From an uncultured Bdellovibrio sp. (lineage in GTDB: Bacteria; Bdellovibrionota; Bdellovibrionia; Bdellovibrionales; Bdellovibrionaceae): DNA of 6,473 bases. How positions within the stretch are numbered: position 1 is the first letter of the stretch; each line of letters begins with the position of its first letter. The notes under the pieces were generated by a model. That model was not told the DNA's origin, searched no databases, and saw only the letters and a list, made by a program, of their open reading frames with translations. Where the stretch lies: positions 1-6,473 of the forward strand of contig CAMLRE010000129.1 in the NCBI GenBank assembly GCA_946482355.1, read 5' to 3'. The position numbers and the translations under genes are program-made. Of this stretch, positions 5,787 through 6,473 are shown piece by piece.

Positions 5787-6473
5787 TGTAATCCATAACG
5801 AGGGCTTTTGTTTCGTCATTCATATTTACGAATTTTAAACCTACATAACCATCAAGACCTGCGTAAGTGACTTCAGCAGTCATGTTCACCGGCGAATAAA
5901 AATGCGGGCTTGTTAATTGGCCTTGAATAGTTTCACCCAGCTTTAAATCGAAATTATCGGTAATACCAATACCACCTTCGCTGATGGTAATAACGCGGCC
6001 ATTGAATCTTTCGTTAGTTCCTAAGTGAGTTCCTGAAAATTGCGCCAAGATCGGAACACGCTGGTTTTCTCTGCGTGAAATACCAAGACGTTGAACGATA
6101 TCTGGCATTGAATAAATTTCTTTCCATTCACGGTCTTTTTTATCGAAAATAGAAATTTTTGAAACGTCTTCTTGTTTCGCCGTAAAAGCTGTTAGTTCTT
6201 CTTTGGTCATTTCACCTTTATCAACGAAGTCATATTGAACGCGGAATTTTTCAACCATTGAAGACTTGATATCTTCTATTACATCGGCTTTTGAAGCGCG
6301 ATTAGTTGGTTTATCAAAAATGTTTTTTGCTTGCGGTGTAAACGTTTTTTCGTCAGCCATTGACTGAGTCATTGTCGGCTGAAATTGCTGAACATTTGCG
6401 TCTGGATTCCATTTATCAGCTCTGATCCATTCCGCATGGCCACGGGACCATAAAAAAGTGGTGTGCATCTGAT
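5752..6473 (-). CDS. PilZ-domain protein, probable c-di-GMP effector; 5' end beyond right edge
   Basis: A C-terminal PilZ domain covers about residues 131-231, numbering from the ATG at 6468. It has the RxxxR motif (R133-ENQ-R137) that clamps c-di-GMP, then RVITISEGGIGI (158-169) in place of the usual D/NxSxxG: the Asp/Asn is replaced by T161, while S163 and G166 remain. A strand ending YVGLKFVNMN (208-217) and a final helix are also typical. The middle (about 35-125) is charged and helical-looking, of unknown role. The first visible residues, TFLWSRGHAEWIRADKW, resemble the second half of a GYF_2 (DUF4339) domain. The frame also stays open upstream of ATG 6468 to the window edge (preceding codon CAG). 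I therefore infer that the true start lies outside and that this ATG is internal. No membrane segment or signal peptide is seen. Its process is not evident from these neighbours. The last 35 bp overlap the convergent mnmD gene. Confidence 0.85.
   Translation of the reverse strand, partial: QMHTTFLWSRGHAEWIRADKWNPDANVQQFQPTMTQSMADEKTFTPQAKNIFDKPTNRASKADVIEDIKSSMVEKFRVQYDFVDKGEMTKEELTAFTAKQEDVSKISIFDKKDREWKEIYSMPDIVQRLGISRRENQRVPILAQFSGTHLGTNERFNGRVITISEGGIGITDNFDLKLGETIQGQLTSPHFYSPVNMTAEVTYAGLDGYVGLKFVNMNDETKALVMDYIKRFGKDGEEQ

Overview
The window looks like chromosomal DNA from an AT-rich member of the Bdellovibrio group (predatory Bdellovibrionota) or a close relative. I infer this from three things: the eukaryote-like class Ia ribonucleotide reductase with strong TTA-leucine codon bias, a PilZ protein that apparently has a GYF_2-type N-terminus, and the tight packing of small housekeeping genes. 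This is recognition from memory, not a database match. No mobile element, CRISPR array, tRNA or rRNA was seen.

Left half (1-3994, minus strand): an nrdA-nrdB operon for aerobic deoxynucleotide synthesis. nrdA (1034-3487) is complete. nrdB (1-918) starts inside the window but loses its C-terminus at the left edge. A good NrdR box (3712-3727) lies about 225 bp upstream of nrdA, so the transcript probably has a long 5' leader with several predicted hairpins. Between nrdA and nrdB is an unusual 115-bp spacer: an 11-bp perfect hairpin over the nrdA stop codon, then a strikingly GC-rich (74% over 50 bp) element that can fold on the mRNA strand through a stem with tandem G.A mismatches.

Middle (3995-5786): two divergently transcribed genes whose start regions overlap. 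One encodes a radical SAM protein of the YhcC/YtqA (MnmL) family. The other encodes a stand-alone MnmC2-type methyltransferase (MnmD). Together they suggest a tRNA wobble-uridine (mnm5U34) module assembled from a radical SAM step plus an MnmD methylase, instead of the fused E. coli MnmC. This is the most interesting biology in the window.

Right end (5752-6473, minus strand): a PilZ-domain protein, a likely c-di-GMP effector with a modified second motif. Its 5' end lies outside the window, and its 3' end overlaps the methyltransferase gene by 35 bp in convergent orientation.
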